Assembly: GCF_037126465.1 (NCBI RefSeq)
Contig: NW_026999401.1
Coordinates: 208,501 to 272,500, forward strand
Length of the DNA stretch: 64,000 nucleotides
Source of the DNA: Ornithodoros turicata
Taxonomy: Eukaryota > Arthropoda > Arachnida > Ixodida > Argasidae
Direction of reading: 5' to 3'
Under the pieces are notes generated by a model. The model saw only the letters and a program-made list of their open reading frames with translations. It made no database searches and was not told where the DNA came from. Both the position numbers and the translations under genes were made by a program. Every line of letters begins with the position of its first letter. Position 1 is the first letter of the stretch. Below, in pieces: positions 54,248 through 64,000 of the stretch.

Positions 54248-55111
54248 CAGTGAGGGGAAGCACTTGAAGTACCCTGGAGCACCTTGTACCCTGAAGTACA
54301 CTGGAACTCATGTACTACTATAAGTACATTTCTCAGTACTTGTACTTTACATAACCAAAATACAGAAACCGACACTGATGATTTTTGTTTAATTTATACA
54401 AGCTTTGCCGTGTACAAGCTCCGCCTTCTTCAGACAAAAGTCCTGAAGAAGGCGGAGCTTCTGCCGCAACGTTGACCATATCCATAGATATCTTTCTATT
54501 AGTTTAAATTGTAATAAATCGCCCCGTTTTTTTACTTACCCTACCTTCGTTGTTTGCCTTTCATTCCTTCATAACTGTAGTCATAGTCATATATATATAT
54601 ATGTAGTCATATTCATACTATATATACTTACGCGTGTCACCACTTCACTTTGTACCTGAAGAAGTGTGGACGTCCATGCGAAAGCTTGTATAAATTCAAC
54701 TTAAACAAAAGTCTTCAGTGTCGGTTTCTGTATTTTGTTACATGTACTTTACTTAAAGTACATTTCAATTTGTTTACTTTGTAATGTACTTTAAGTACTA
54801 CTCTTCAGTACGTTCTTTTTAAGTACGGAAGTATCCACTTTACAATACGAACGCAAAGCATAGTCTCAGAATCATTTCACTGGGTTCATAATAATGAGTC
54901 AGCTGTAAACTATACATGTTTTTTTAGCAAACACTTGGCAAAAATGTTAGCAGAAAGTTTTCTAAACATAACAGTCAAAACATAATTACCTCACATCTTA
55001 TCACTACAAAGTACGATTTATACTTAAAATGTACTTGATGAGTACTTTAAAGTACTTGGCAAATGACTTTGTACTTTTAAGTACATTTTAGAGGTACCTT
55101 GTCCATTACTG
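54248..55111. mobile_element. hAT element (AAGTAC-rich) with 8-bp duplication
   Basis: Ends CAGTGAGGGGAAGC and TACCTTGTCCATTACTG, flanked by TTCGGAAG and TTTGGAAG (one difference). Subterminal AAGTACTT words are abundant. It contains the inverted repeat at 54,352-54,743. Confidence 0.8.
54352..54743. mobile_element. Nested inverted-repeat element (CAGAAACCGACACTGA arms)
   Basis: Arms of about 60 bp, AAAATACAGAAACCGACACT...TTTATACAAGC and the reverse partner, nested in the hAT element. A second inverted pair, GCTCCGCCTTCTTCAG/CTGAAGAAGGCGGAGC, lies at about 54,419-54,461. Confidence 0.75.
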
Positions 55112-55489
55112 TTTGGAAGGGAGTCCTTCCTGGAAAGAGCTTTAGGCTGCCCTTGTGCCGGGTATAAGTAAGCTTGCCATAGCTGCTATGCAAAGAGAAA
55201 AGAGAGGCCTAAAAAATTCTATAAACCAAAACATGACGTGAACAAGTGTTCAGTCATTATGTATGTGCTGCGAAAACAAAAAGGCAATTCCGTGCTATCT
55301 CATGTTTTCTATGCTGCTCATGCGGACATACTTCCCAAGTTTTATATTTTTTAAATTCCACAAATCACGAGTGACTCTCAACTGTGCACTTGAGTGTTTC
55401 CACCACTTTCTGCCGGACCCTTGGCATTCATACAGGATTTTTTTGTTAATTGTTTACAGAATTATTATAAAAAGCTATGGGAGAGCATA

Positions 55490-56160
55490 GAACTTGTTTT
55501 TGTAGTTGAGTCCTACGGCAAGGCGGACATCCTCTCGAAGAAAGTATGCAACTACAGTAGGACTAATTACCTAAAATTCATTAATTAACTATTTAATTAA
55601 AGGCGGGGGAAAAGCGAGATAGCAGACAAAATATACTAGTTGAAAGCCATTCCACGCATAAAAAATAATGAAACACACGTGCATTATGATATCCATCTCC
55701 GAATTTTGATATGCAAATGAGCCGAAATCGAAACTGCGGCGATCGGGAATGCAGGGAATACAGCACCCATATCACGTGAGAAGGCTTCGTGATTTGGAGC
55801 AGTGTAGATGATTGAAGTAGGTAATCAATCAGTTTGAGCCTCCGTCAGCGAAGGTGATGCTCTCCTGAGGCTGCCTTTTCAGTTTCGGCTCATTTGCATA
55901 TCAAAATTCGGGGATGGATGTCTTATTGCACGTTTTTTAAAACATGGTATGACCTTCAACTGGGATAGCTTTTCATTCTTATATCTCGTCATTGCACGAA
56001 ATCCCCTGGCTAACGAGTTAATTAATGAAATTGAGGTAATTAATAACCTTGTAGTTGCATACGTTTTTTTTTACAGGATGTCTGCCTGGCCATCCTCTCT
56101 TGCAGCTCATCTGCAAAAACGACATCTGTGCTGCTCTCGTAGATTTTTAAAATAAAAATT
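55490..56160. repeat. Inverted-repeat region shared with gene A
   Basis: GGCGGACATCCTCTCGAAGA (about 55,522) faces CAGGATGTCTGCCTGG (about 56,076), with GTAGTTGCAT/ATGCAACTAC beside them. The gene A counterpart (about 11,570-11,900) retains the right part (TAGTTGCAT...GAGGATGTCC). Confidence 0.5.
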
Positions 56161-56399
56161 CTATGAAGGATTTTAAAATAAAAATGTGCCGAATATGCCA
56201 ACATGAAATAAACCAAGTAAAACTGAAATAAATATTTGTTTTGCACGATACATTCAAAGCACTGAGGCAATAGCACTTACGGGGGAGGGGTTGCGTTGCG
56301 AGTTACGTGTGGACTAGTCACTATTGGACTATCAGACCATAACACAGCTAGCACTCTCCTAGCAGAAGTGAAGTGACCTGATTGATTGATCAATTACAG

Positions 56400-56544
56400 G
56401 GGTACTCCATTCCCACTCCATGGATGAAGTCTTCGAGTCCCATCTCTGTGGGTCGTTTCAGTTACATGCGTTCTATTGGAACGCAGAAATATCCGACTAC
56501 CTCCACCAGGGGCACGCAGACGTTCCAAACGTATCCAAGCCGGT
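56400..56544 (+). CDS. Gene B 145-nt exon, Ser/Thr-rich linker
   Basis: Counterpart of 12,524-12,668: GYSIPTPWMKSSSPI..., RFSYMRSIGTQKYPTTS, GTQTFQTYPSR. Acceptor GATCAATTACAG, donor GTAAGT, phase 0-1. No indel relative to gene A over 145 nt, while the flanking introns differ by several insertions. (TTGA)n lies just before the acceptor in both genes. The next exon start completes codon T+AC (Tyr). Confidence 0.65.
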
Positions 56545-56838
56545 GTAAGTACACACGTGCGGCAGTGCATCTCTTGTTGATGATGGGAAAAAAAAAAAAG
56601 AAAACCTGCCAAAAATAACTCCCTACTCATCATCATTACCATCAATGATGATGATGATGATGATGATTTACCGAGGATAACCTCAGTCTAGGGCATCTTC
56701 CTTGTTTGTTTATTTATGCACATGTTTATTTACCCAATTTTTACCCCCCCGAGCTTTGAAAAATATTTCCCCAAAACTTCAGGCTCTATTTATGAACGAC
56801 GTTTACACCTTCATAAATCAGGGGGCTGACTGTATACA

Positions 56839-57192
56839 TAGAGCCTGAAGTTTTCGGGAAATATTTTTTTCTAAATTCGGGGGGTAAAAATCGGGTAAAT
56901 AAACACGTGCTCTAAATTTACGCGAATTCGGGTGAAAAAAACTTCCAGTATGCTATGTTTGGAGAGAAATCAGGCTCAGTTACTCAGACTAACTGTACTG
57001 GTGTCTGGTTCGGTACAAATGGTGGTGTAACTGCATTTGCTGCCAAACAAGATAGTATGCATTCCTACAGGAGTTTCAGTGAGGGCCATTTGCCGGGTAA
57101 AAATCGGGTTTCACCCTCCCTAAAGAAGCATGCTCAATTCGGGGTGCATATTCGGGGAAGAACCTGGTTAAACCCTACAACTTCGGGCTCTA
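56839..57192. mobile_element. hAT MITE (TAGAGCCTGAAG)
   Basis: Ends TAGAGCCTGAAGTTTTCGGG and CTTCGGGCTCTA, flanked by TGTATACA and TGTATACG (one difference). It is inserted beside a Tigger-like terminus (AATCAGGGGGCTGACTGTA). A partial inverted relative lies at about 56,750-56,800. Confidence 0.85.
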
Positions 57193-57464
57193 TGTATACG
57201 TAGGGCCTGGGTTTTTAGGGTTGTACCCGATTGTGCCCGATATTTACCCCCTACTCGAATGTGCAGAAACTGGGTTTAACCCCGAAACTTAACGCAGTTT
57301 CCCCGAAAACTGCGAGACCAGGGGGATCCGAAGTCATCACAACTAACACAGAACTTTGCAAACTGTGTTGCAAGTGTACAAATATGCTCATGCAAGCTCT
57401 CATTGACCCTGTTGCCTCTTAGGTGCATGGGCTTAATATTGATACTCTGTGTCTACTGCTGTGG

Positions 57465-57755
57465 AGTAAAAACTGGGACTGGTGTACTTAAAAAGGGGAA
57501 AAAAAGGGGAAAAACTATGCTTGACGCTTCGAGCGGACGCTCTTCATCAGAAAAAAGAGGGAACAGGAAGCTAGTGCCAGAAGGTGTTAATTTAACATCT
57601 CGCACATCTCATACTGGCAGTATGTTTAACATCCACTGGCACTAGCTTCCTGTTCCCCTTTTTTGCTGATGAAGAGCGTCCGCTTGAAACGTCAAGTATA
57701 GTTTTCCCCCTTTTTTTCCCCTTTTCAAGTACACGTGTCCCAGTTTTTACTAATG
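57465..57755. mobile_element. Palindromic MITE (AGTAAAAACTGGGAC)
   Basis: Nearly the whole 290 bp folds back. Arms contain GGAACAGGAAGCTAGTGCCA / TGGCACTAGCTTCCTGTTCC and GACGCTCTTCATC, and the apex lies around 57,597-57,615. Target duplication not certain. Confidence 0.8.
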
Positions 57756-58038
57756 TGGTTCATGTACCTGGCAGTCCTTTTTATCGTCTACTGCTGTGCA
57801 CTATGCCAAGTAAACCGAATATTTACACCTGGTTCAATCCGATTCAACCAGAGGTGGGTTGAACCAGGCTCAGTTCAACCTGATCACACTTGAATTATTG
57901 GAGAAAACTATAATCCAATATCTGCCCAAAAATATAACTCCAAAAAGTCAGGACCTCGTATTACGTGAGAGAGCACGTTAGCTCGAGCACGAGCACATGC
58001 GTTACATTTATCTTTATGGCATAATCTTGATCCTGCAG

Positions 58039-58325
58039 ACGACAGTGATGACAGAGGCGTGGTCTCCTCAAAGCATGCCCTGTGTGACACTGCTTTCTCC
58101 TGTGAAGAGTCCCTGGAGAAGCACCACAGGGCCAAGCACCTGCACAAAGGAGGCAAGCACCAGTGTCGCTTCTGTGACTACTGCAGCAATCATCTGTCCC
58201 ACGTTAAGGAACATGAAAGGAGACACACGGGAGAGAAACCATACGTGTGTCGGGTGTGTGCCAAGAGTTACCGGAGGAACGACAACTTGAAGAAGCATTT
58301 AAGGACAGTACACGAGGAACCGTGA
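58039..58325 (+). CDS. Gene B terminal exon: three C2H2 zinc fingers
   Basis: 287-nt terminal exon after ATCTTGATCCTGCAG, same entry phase as in gene A. The acidic start DSDDRGVVSS leads to finger 1, which reads KHALC: the first zinc Cys is His here (58,074-58,076, CAT instead of TGT), two base changes relative to gene A. Fingers 2 (QCRFC...HERRH) and 3 (VCRVC...H-x4-H) keep all ligands and the HTGEKPYVC linker. It ends TVHEEP. A His can sometimes substitute as a zinc ligand, so finger 1 may be altered rather than lost. Other differences from gene A are scattered substitutions (e.g. NHLSHVKEH for DNLSHVKGH, SYRRNDN for GYRRNAS), with no indel. Confidence 0.9.
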
Positions 58326-60470
58326 GCGCAAGGACAACCCTGCCAGTGCCACCTGGTTGTAGAAAAGCTGCATGGTGCCCGTTTCACTATTTCACCGCGC
58401 AGACATGTAATGTGGGGTTGTCGTCTGCTTCAGCCGATGATGATTTCAAACAACGACCTACTGGATTATAGAGGCCACGTCATGATTGGCAGCTCCCATG
58501 CGAGAGACCGCCTGCGTTATCCGCCAGGGGTGCTATGCGTCGGCCCGCGAGATCTCCATCGTGATTGGGTAATGCAAATTTGAATTTTGAAAGTGTAGAA
58601 GTGGACGTCCGTAGCAGACGACAGCAACAGCTGGCATGAAAACTCTTGATGATGATAATGAGTTTACAACTTCAGCAAGAATGCATCTCCCGTTGGACGA
58701 AGTTATTGAGGAACTGAGGAAGCAATAAACAGGCTGGTGAGCAGCGCCACTGCTAGCCTCCAAATGCAGGTATGTTTCAAATGCGAACGTCCAGTGGCTA
58801 CCAGTGTCTGATGGTGGCTCATCTACATAGCTTTTTTGCGATGGGTGAACTCTTAATGACTAAGTCACACTGTTTAAGGAATTAGGGACTTTGGGGAACA
58901 TAGGGAGAGTGAGCCCCTAAGATTCGTTTGAAGGGAGGATTACGTGACCCTTTTCGTTTGGGTGAATAGGTGAAACAGGTCCCAAAGCATTTGGCCATTA
59001 CCCTATTGAAGGGAGCATTGCACATTCACTTAGCATGCTTGTCCTTCCTCCTTTTCAGCTCACCAATCCCTTTCCTTCGCATACCCTCTCCTCAATTTTA
59101 CCCTCATTCATCAGGTTTCCATTATCCTTCCTCTTTATGCTGCCTCTCTGCATGCATTTATCAAGTTATCTGCTTCGACACCAGACTTCAGACTTATTGT
59201 GCACCATGTCAATATTTCCCATTAAAGTGCCTGAGTGTAACCCAGGAGAAACATCCAAAGAGCACAATCAGTGCCAGGGTTAGCCCCCTGGTCTTGGGTC
59301 AGTAAGCGGTAGGCAGTGGTGTAGCCAGAAAAATATTTTGGGAGGGTTTTCATGGGGACTTTCTATGGGGTAGGAGGGCTTCCCATTGTTTCGCTCTCTC
59401 AGTTGCACTGCCAAAGGTTCCATTTCGAGGGATTCGGGCCCCCAAACACCCCTGGCTGCACAGGTGCTTCTACTCCCTCTCTCATCAGCTTGCTATTTCT
59501 CTCCCTCCTCTATTTTCCTATTCCCTTTATTCCTTGTACCCTTCCATCAAGTATCTGTGTACTTTCCCCTTGCACTTCTCTCCTCTTTGCTACCTCTACC
59601 ACCTACACCTTCTCTTTCATCAACAAATATGACCATTGCTGAGTTGAATGAAGGATTGGACAGCCACTTAATTCCCATTTCCTTCCCTATTGTCCCTATT
59701 AGTTCATCTCTTGACTATTTATTTTTTATTTTAATACTACATTTTTTGCCTCCACAAGATTGGAATCAGCAACAGAAACCCACTGCATGTGGCTTTTGTT
59801 TAATTTAAATTTAGTTTCTGTTCCCCTTTTTTCCCTATTCCATGAAGCGCATATTTTCCGTCTCTCCCCCGTTGCCCTACTTCATCGATGAATACAATCT
59901 ATATTAAATTTAATGGAGAACAAGGTGGCCGTTCGGCATGCTTGTGGCAAGAGTGAAATGATCAGAAGATAAAGGACTATGGGAAGGGGGGTTCCCCTGG
60001 ACACATACCATTCTACGGCAATGCAGCTGCAGTGCTGGAAGTGCAGTGAGGGTGTGGCAGGCCTTCAGGACGCTGCAGCATGTTGCAAACATGGAGACAA
60101 ACACATTGGGACAGTTAAACAAGCATTTTGTTCGGTCGCAAGCGCACGCAGATAAACTGTTCTGCCTGCACCGTTCTTTAAATGTAACATGTTTCACTGA
60201 TGGACGAGCATTCATGCAGTGGCACGTAGTTTGACCATAAAGACACGCCTCAGTACTACCGGTATCATCCTTGAGAGAGACTGCAGTTTGAGGAGGAGTG
60301 ATTTATCCAGAACTGCGGGCAGTGGTGTAGATATTTGTATCACCCGAACGACGAAACACCATAACAAAGCACCCCCCCCCCTCCCCCAACAAACACACTT
60401 TCCAGAAAGGAAAAGTCATGCATCCCGAAGCATCCTGCTTAATCTAGTCTTTTGTAAAGCGACCACCTCT
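58326..60470. repeat. Gene B downstream flank, duplicate of 15,064-18,176
   Basis: It follows the order of the gene A flank but without its insertions. It includes the intact target sites described above, and pyrimidine-rich stretches at about 59,040-59,130 and 59,480-59,620 whose frames are not conserved as protein between copies. C-run at about 60,371-60,385. Confidence 0.8.
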
Positions 60471-61170
60471 AGTGTGCCTGTGCCTTTTTGAGATGTGAAA
60501 AGCAGGTTACCTTGGGGTTTGAAGTATGTCAGCTGATTTTTTGCACCACCATATGGGTGTTTCGAGCTGAAGTTTCTTAAGTTCCGGCGTCTGGGAATTG
60601 TTTGTCTGTTGCATAAATCTTAGGCATTACTGTGCGGTGGGGCATGAGTCTTGTTCCTATCAGTGAAAGCGTTGCAGTTTTATGTGTGTGGATAGACTTT
60701 CTCTATGCTGGCTTTTCGTGTTTTTTTTTTGGCAGGGGTAGTAAAATAAAATCCCTGTTAGGAAACCTCTGCCAGGTGGGATGGAGAAGACTTTGTAAGC
60801 TGCTAAGTAACATCACCTCCACCCAAGCGTGTCCTTCACAGAACTGTTTGCGACCTCGTTAAGCACATCGACATCATCGAGCCTTCATAACGTCACAGTC
60901 TATCACTTTTGTTGCTCGCTCGAACCAGTGTTTTTTTTTTCGTTTTCTTTCCAATTGTACACTGTTGTTTCGTGTGTTTCTGCGATTGCTGCCTCGAGAT
61001 CATGTGTATATAATAAATTGTTATATAGTTAACCACATGTGTCCACTTTGGTTACGTTGGTTCTGTGGTCGTCATCTCAGTGATGTAGTTGAGAGTGACG
61101 CCACCAGTGATCGACCAAGCGAACATGACTGCTCGTTGGACCTGGCAAAAACAGTTGCCACGAAATGACG
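60471..61170. other. No recognised feature
   Basis: Open frames (e.g. 60,632-60,862) have no domain, splice support or duplicate. Confidence 0.3.
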
Positions 61171-61173
61171 ACC

Positions 61174-61452
61174 CGAATAGACCTCTACCCGAGAAACGTC
61201 ATCATGACGTCGGTAGACAGACTGAAACCGAAACCAATGGGAAGGGGAAAGGCTGGGTTCCAAGAATGGGCACTTGTTCAAAGGTGGCGTCCCTTTCAGG
61301 GACCATCGTAACCCCCCTCAAGACCGTGGCATTCGGGAGCAACCTTGTTCGCCCCTCTAGCTTCGAGCGTGGTTGAGCTCTACCAAATTGGTGGCGCTGT
61401 TGAGCACTATGATGTCATTTGTTTACAAACAGGGAGAGGTCTATTCGCCATA
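61174..61452. mobile_element. TIR repeat (GAATAGACCTCT)
   Basis: GAATAGACCTCTACCCGAG at the left and CAGGGAGAGGTCTATTC at the right are imperfect inverted ends. The interior contains CAAATTGGTGGCGCTGTTGAG. No clear target duplication. Confidence 0.6.
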
Positions 61453-61479
61453 AATCAGGTGGACTCTCGCCCCCCTGTT

Positions 61480-61585
61480 CTTCAAAATTTCGCCACATTA
61501 CTGCAGGCAATGGGGTAGAGTATCGATCGCCCCTGGTGATGAAACTCCTCAATCAACATCAGCATCGAAAATAAGTTATTGTTCT
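61480..61585 (-). repeat. Repeat shared with 13,262-13,345
   Basis: Minus-strand TTATTTTCGATGC...GAGTTTCATCACC...GATACTCTACCCCATTGC parallels 13,270-13,345. Nature unknown. Confidence 0.55.
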
Positions 61586-62640
61586 ACAATGATAGGTGGA
61601 GTATTCACCAGTATTCACCTTCAGGTGCACCTCCCAAGTCATCCTTTTGTCGTCGCTCGATGGTATAAAGAACACTCACTGTAAATAATATTGCTTCATA
61701 TAACCCTTGGACTCAAGCATACGTACATTCATTTTCTGTGCATGTCTCTGAGTGAAATCTGAATATGTAAAATGATTCCTTAAGCACACAATTAATTTAT
61801 TGGATTGATTGAACGAACGAATGGGTTTAATGTGCCCAAGAACGGCCGCTGGAGCCTTACGTGCGTCTTTGGTCTATGCCTGTGAGTCTTTTACAACAAA
61901 TAGTCGCAGGAATGTCCTTCGCTACGCGGATGATGTTCGGAATGAGGAAAGAGGAATGTCTTGTGCATGACTAGTACAGGACTAGATGAGATGTTTGTGC
62001 CTCGAGATGAATGCCTTTCAATGTAAATGTCTTTTTTTTTCGAGTGCAGTCTCCCATGTACTTGCCGACGTCCGTTGTACTGACACGTGCACCCACACGC
62101 AGAGCATTCAGGCTGTTTGTGGACGCTGTCCTTTTATGCCCTTTAAAGCGAGGGGTGCTGGTAGTCCCTCGCAACAGGGGTATGCGAGCTGACGTTTGAG
62201 GGATGAGTGCGTTATAGACCCCTGCGTTTTCGGGCCTCGTGGGTCTTCTAAAATGTGGGTCAGGGTAAAGATCTTGTTTTATATCGGGAGCGGTAAATTA
62301 AGATTTAAAAAATAGAATAAAGATAGGGCAGTACTGGATGGAAAAAGAAAACAAAACAGTAAGCATTTAGTGCATTTGAGACAGATGCATCGAGATGTCA
62401 GATGGCTGTGCTGACTTTGCCCTGCAGTTCCCTTATTGATGACTCAATTTGTACTTTTGTAAGTTTTCTTTTTCTTCGGGTTTCAGCCTTAGTGAGAATA
62501 ATGCAAATTGTGTTTTTCCTGGCTCACCATCATTAAAAAAAAGTTGTTTGTTTCCTGAACCCGAAAACATGGGCCTCTATGCATTAACGTCTTTCTCCCT
62601 TAACAAAGCGAACACAATACTTTTGACACAGTAGAGCTGA
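61586..62640. other. Region downstream of gene C, unassigned
   Basis: No supported gene or terminal repeat. It would hold the 3' UTR of gene C, but I see no decisive poly(A) signal placement. Confidence 0.3.
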
Positions 62641-62727
62641 TCAAACTCGGACGTGAATGTCCTCTATTGGAGCGCTCCTGGTGACTTTCCTGAGCAGTAT
62701 TTCCACACACGGACACACGATTCATGT

Positions 62728-62790
62728 CTTCCCGCGCAATATCCTTTTGTGTCCTCGCAGGTGAACCTTCTGTGTGAATCGGCTCGCGAT
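62728..62790 (-). repeat. Duplicate of the last finger segment downstream of the gene C stop
   Basis: The 62 bp after the stop repeat, with changes, the last 62 bp of the exon (GATTCAC...CTTGTGTCC...GTGAACCTTCTG pattern on the plus strand). It is out of the coding frame and past the TGA, so it is a non-coding relic of a partial tandem duplication. Confidence 0.75.
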
Positions 62791-63077
62791 TCACGTCCTC
62801 CTGTGCAGTGTCCTCTTGTGTCCGTCCAGGTGAGCCTTCTGCGTGAATCCCTTGGAACACACTTTGCAGACGTACGGCCTCTCCCCGGTGTGAACCCTCT
62901 CGTGAGTCTTTAGGTGAGTCGTGTAATCGCTGGAATAGCTGCAGAAACGGCACTTGTGTTTTCCTCCCCTGTAGAAGTGCCTGGCTCTGTTGTGATTCCT
63001 CAGGTACTCTTCAGTCGTGAACAGAATGTCGCAGGTAGAACAGAAGAAGGATTTCCCCTGGGCCTCATTTCTCGCAC
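62791..63077 (-). CDS. Gene C terminal exon: three C2H2 zinc fingers
   Basis: A third paralogous terminal exon, minus strand, with no ATG, so it is invisible to start-codon ORF calling. Acceptor CTTTGTTCCACAG, two-base codon remainder, 287 nt to TGA, exactly the length and phase of genes A and B. Finger 1 [18 protein letters not shown]4-H, then a RGGKHK spacer, finger 2 [22 protein letters not shown], linker TGERPYVC, finger 3 [18 protein letters not shown]4-H, end HRRT. All ligands are present. Clearly more diverged from A and B than they are from each other. Upstream exons lie beyond the right edge, behind the satellite array that fills the intron. DNA binding is inferred from the family. 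Confidence 0.9.
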
Positions 63078-63085
63078 CTGTGGAA

Positions 63086-63505
63086 CAAAGCAGATGACAC
63101 GTCAGTTATCGAGTGCAAGACAAAGCAGACGACACGTCAGTTATCGAGTACAAGACAAAGCTGACGACAGGTCAGTCATCGAGTGCAAGACAAAGGAGAC
63201 GACACGTCAGTTATCGAGTACAAGACAAAGCAGACAACACGTCAGTCATCGAGTGCAAGACAAAGCAGACGACACGTTAGTTATGGAGTACAAGACAAAG
63301 CAGACGACACGTGAGTTATCGAGTACAAGACAAAGCAGACGACACGTGAGTTATCGAGTGCAAGACAAAGCAGATGACACGTCAGTTATCGAATGTGAGA
63401 CAAAGCAGATGACACGCCAGTTATCGAGTGCAAGACAAAGCAGACGACACATCAGTTATGGAGTACAAGACAAAGCAGACGACACGTGAGTTATCGAGCA
63501 CATGT
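63086..63505. repeat. 35-bp satellite array, block 1
   Basis: About twelve 35-bp units of the form ACGTCAGTTATCGAGTRCA + AGACAAAGCAGACGAC. No stop falls in several frames, because 35 is not a multiple of three and the unit is stop-poor. This produces a long false ORF (62,914-63,489). It lies in the intron next to the gene C finger exon. Confidence 0.95.
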
Positions 63506-64000
63506 TAGGTTGTACTGCAAAAAAACATAACTTAATGAGGCACTCTGAGAGTTGAAAGACGGGCGTGTTGGCATAAGCCCATATTCCAAAGGACAAAACA
63601 AAGCAGACGACACGTCAGTTATCGAGTGCAAAACAAAGCAGATGACACGTCAGTTATCGAATGTAAGACAAAGCAGATGACACGCCAGTTATCGAGTGCA
63701 AGACAAAACAGACGACACATCAGTTATCGAATGTAAGACAAAGCAGACGACACGTGAGTTATCGAGTGGAAGACAAAGCAGACGACACGTCAGTTATCGA
63801 GTGTAAGACAAAGCAGACAACACTCCAGTTATTCAGTGCAAGACAAAGCAGACGACACTTTAGTTATCGAGTGCAAAACAGAGCAGATGTCACGTCTGTT
63901 ATCGAGCACCTGTCAGATTGTACTACAAAAAACAAAACTTAATGAGGCACTCTGAGAGTTCAAAGACGGACGTGTTGGCATAAGCCCATATTCCACAGAG
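63506..64000. repeat. Satellite block 2 and higher-order repeat
   Basis: A non-satellite segment of about 95 bp (GGCACTCTGAGAGTT...GCATAAGCCCATATTCCA, 63,538-63,590) is followed by about nine more 35-bp units to about 63,905. Then the same segment recurs (63,946-63,997). This gives a higher-order period of about 400 bp that runs off the window. Confidence 0.9.

Noticed and set aside
62914..63489. 191-residue ORF through the satellite
   Set aside because: The 35-bp unit is not a multiple of three and lacks stops in several frames, so the ORF cycles through frames of a tandem repeat. It overlaps the true finger exon antisense.

Overview
Animal nuclear DNA, most likely from an arachnid and probably a tick (inference). 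Genes are split by introns in matching phase. There is a U6-type snRNA with a pol III TATA box and TTTTTTT terminator. Unique sequence is buried under hAT, Tc1/mariner/pogo, piggyBac-like, fold-back and CR1/I-like non-LTR remnants. There is no operon structure. No database search was run, so all gene models are read by eye from splice sites, phase and paralogue comparison.

The window is a cluster of C2H2 zinc-finger genes. Gene A (+, about 8,960-15,063) and gene B (+, about 42,440-58,325) are paralogues with the same exon plan: a basic, repeat-rich first exon; a run of 75-nt mini-exons (phase 0-0; two in A, six in B); a 145-nt exon (phase 0-1); and a 287-nt terminal exon with three C2H2 fingers. 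All junction phases agree, giving predicted proteins of about 282 aa (A) and 485 aa (B). Gene C (-) contributes only its terminal exon (62,791-63,077). That exon is also exactly 287 nt with the same entry phase, and the rest lies beyond the right edge behind a 35-bp satellite array. B exon 1 carries 23-residue basic repeats resembling the STPR domain, then two CxxC pairs.

Gene D (-, about 35,835-29,351) is a second type. Exon 1 has an AT-hook-like GRGRP, exons 2 and 3 carry SUMO-consensus-like VKLEP, IKQEP and VKTEP motifs, and the terminal exon has nine fingers (eight intact, one degenerate). The block holding exons 1-3 and flanks is tandemly duplicated (32,495-35,997 and 36,545-40,645). Both exon sets are intact but only one finger exon exists, so the locus has two candidate 5' ends for one DNA-binding domain.

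Layout: 0.5-8.6 kb mobile-element debris and fold-backs; 8.96-15.1 kb gene A; 15.1-18.2 kb A downstream flank, duplicated at 58.3-60.5 kb; 18.2-28.9 kb nested transposons, an RNase H-bearing non-LTR relic and the U6-type gene; 29.35-40.5 kb gene D and its 5' duplication; 41.5-58.3 kb gene B; 58.3-62.6 kb downstream flank; 62.7-64 kb gene C terminal exon and satellite. Because A/B and D/D' are duplicates, many insertions have a visible empty site in the sister copy. This gives target-site duplications and relative timing directly.
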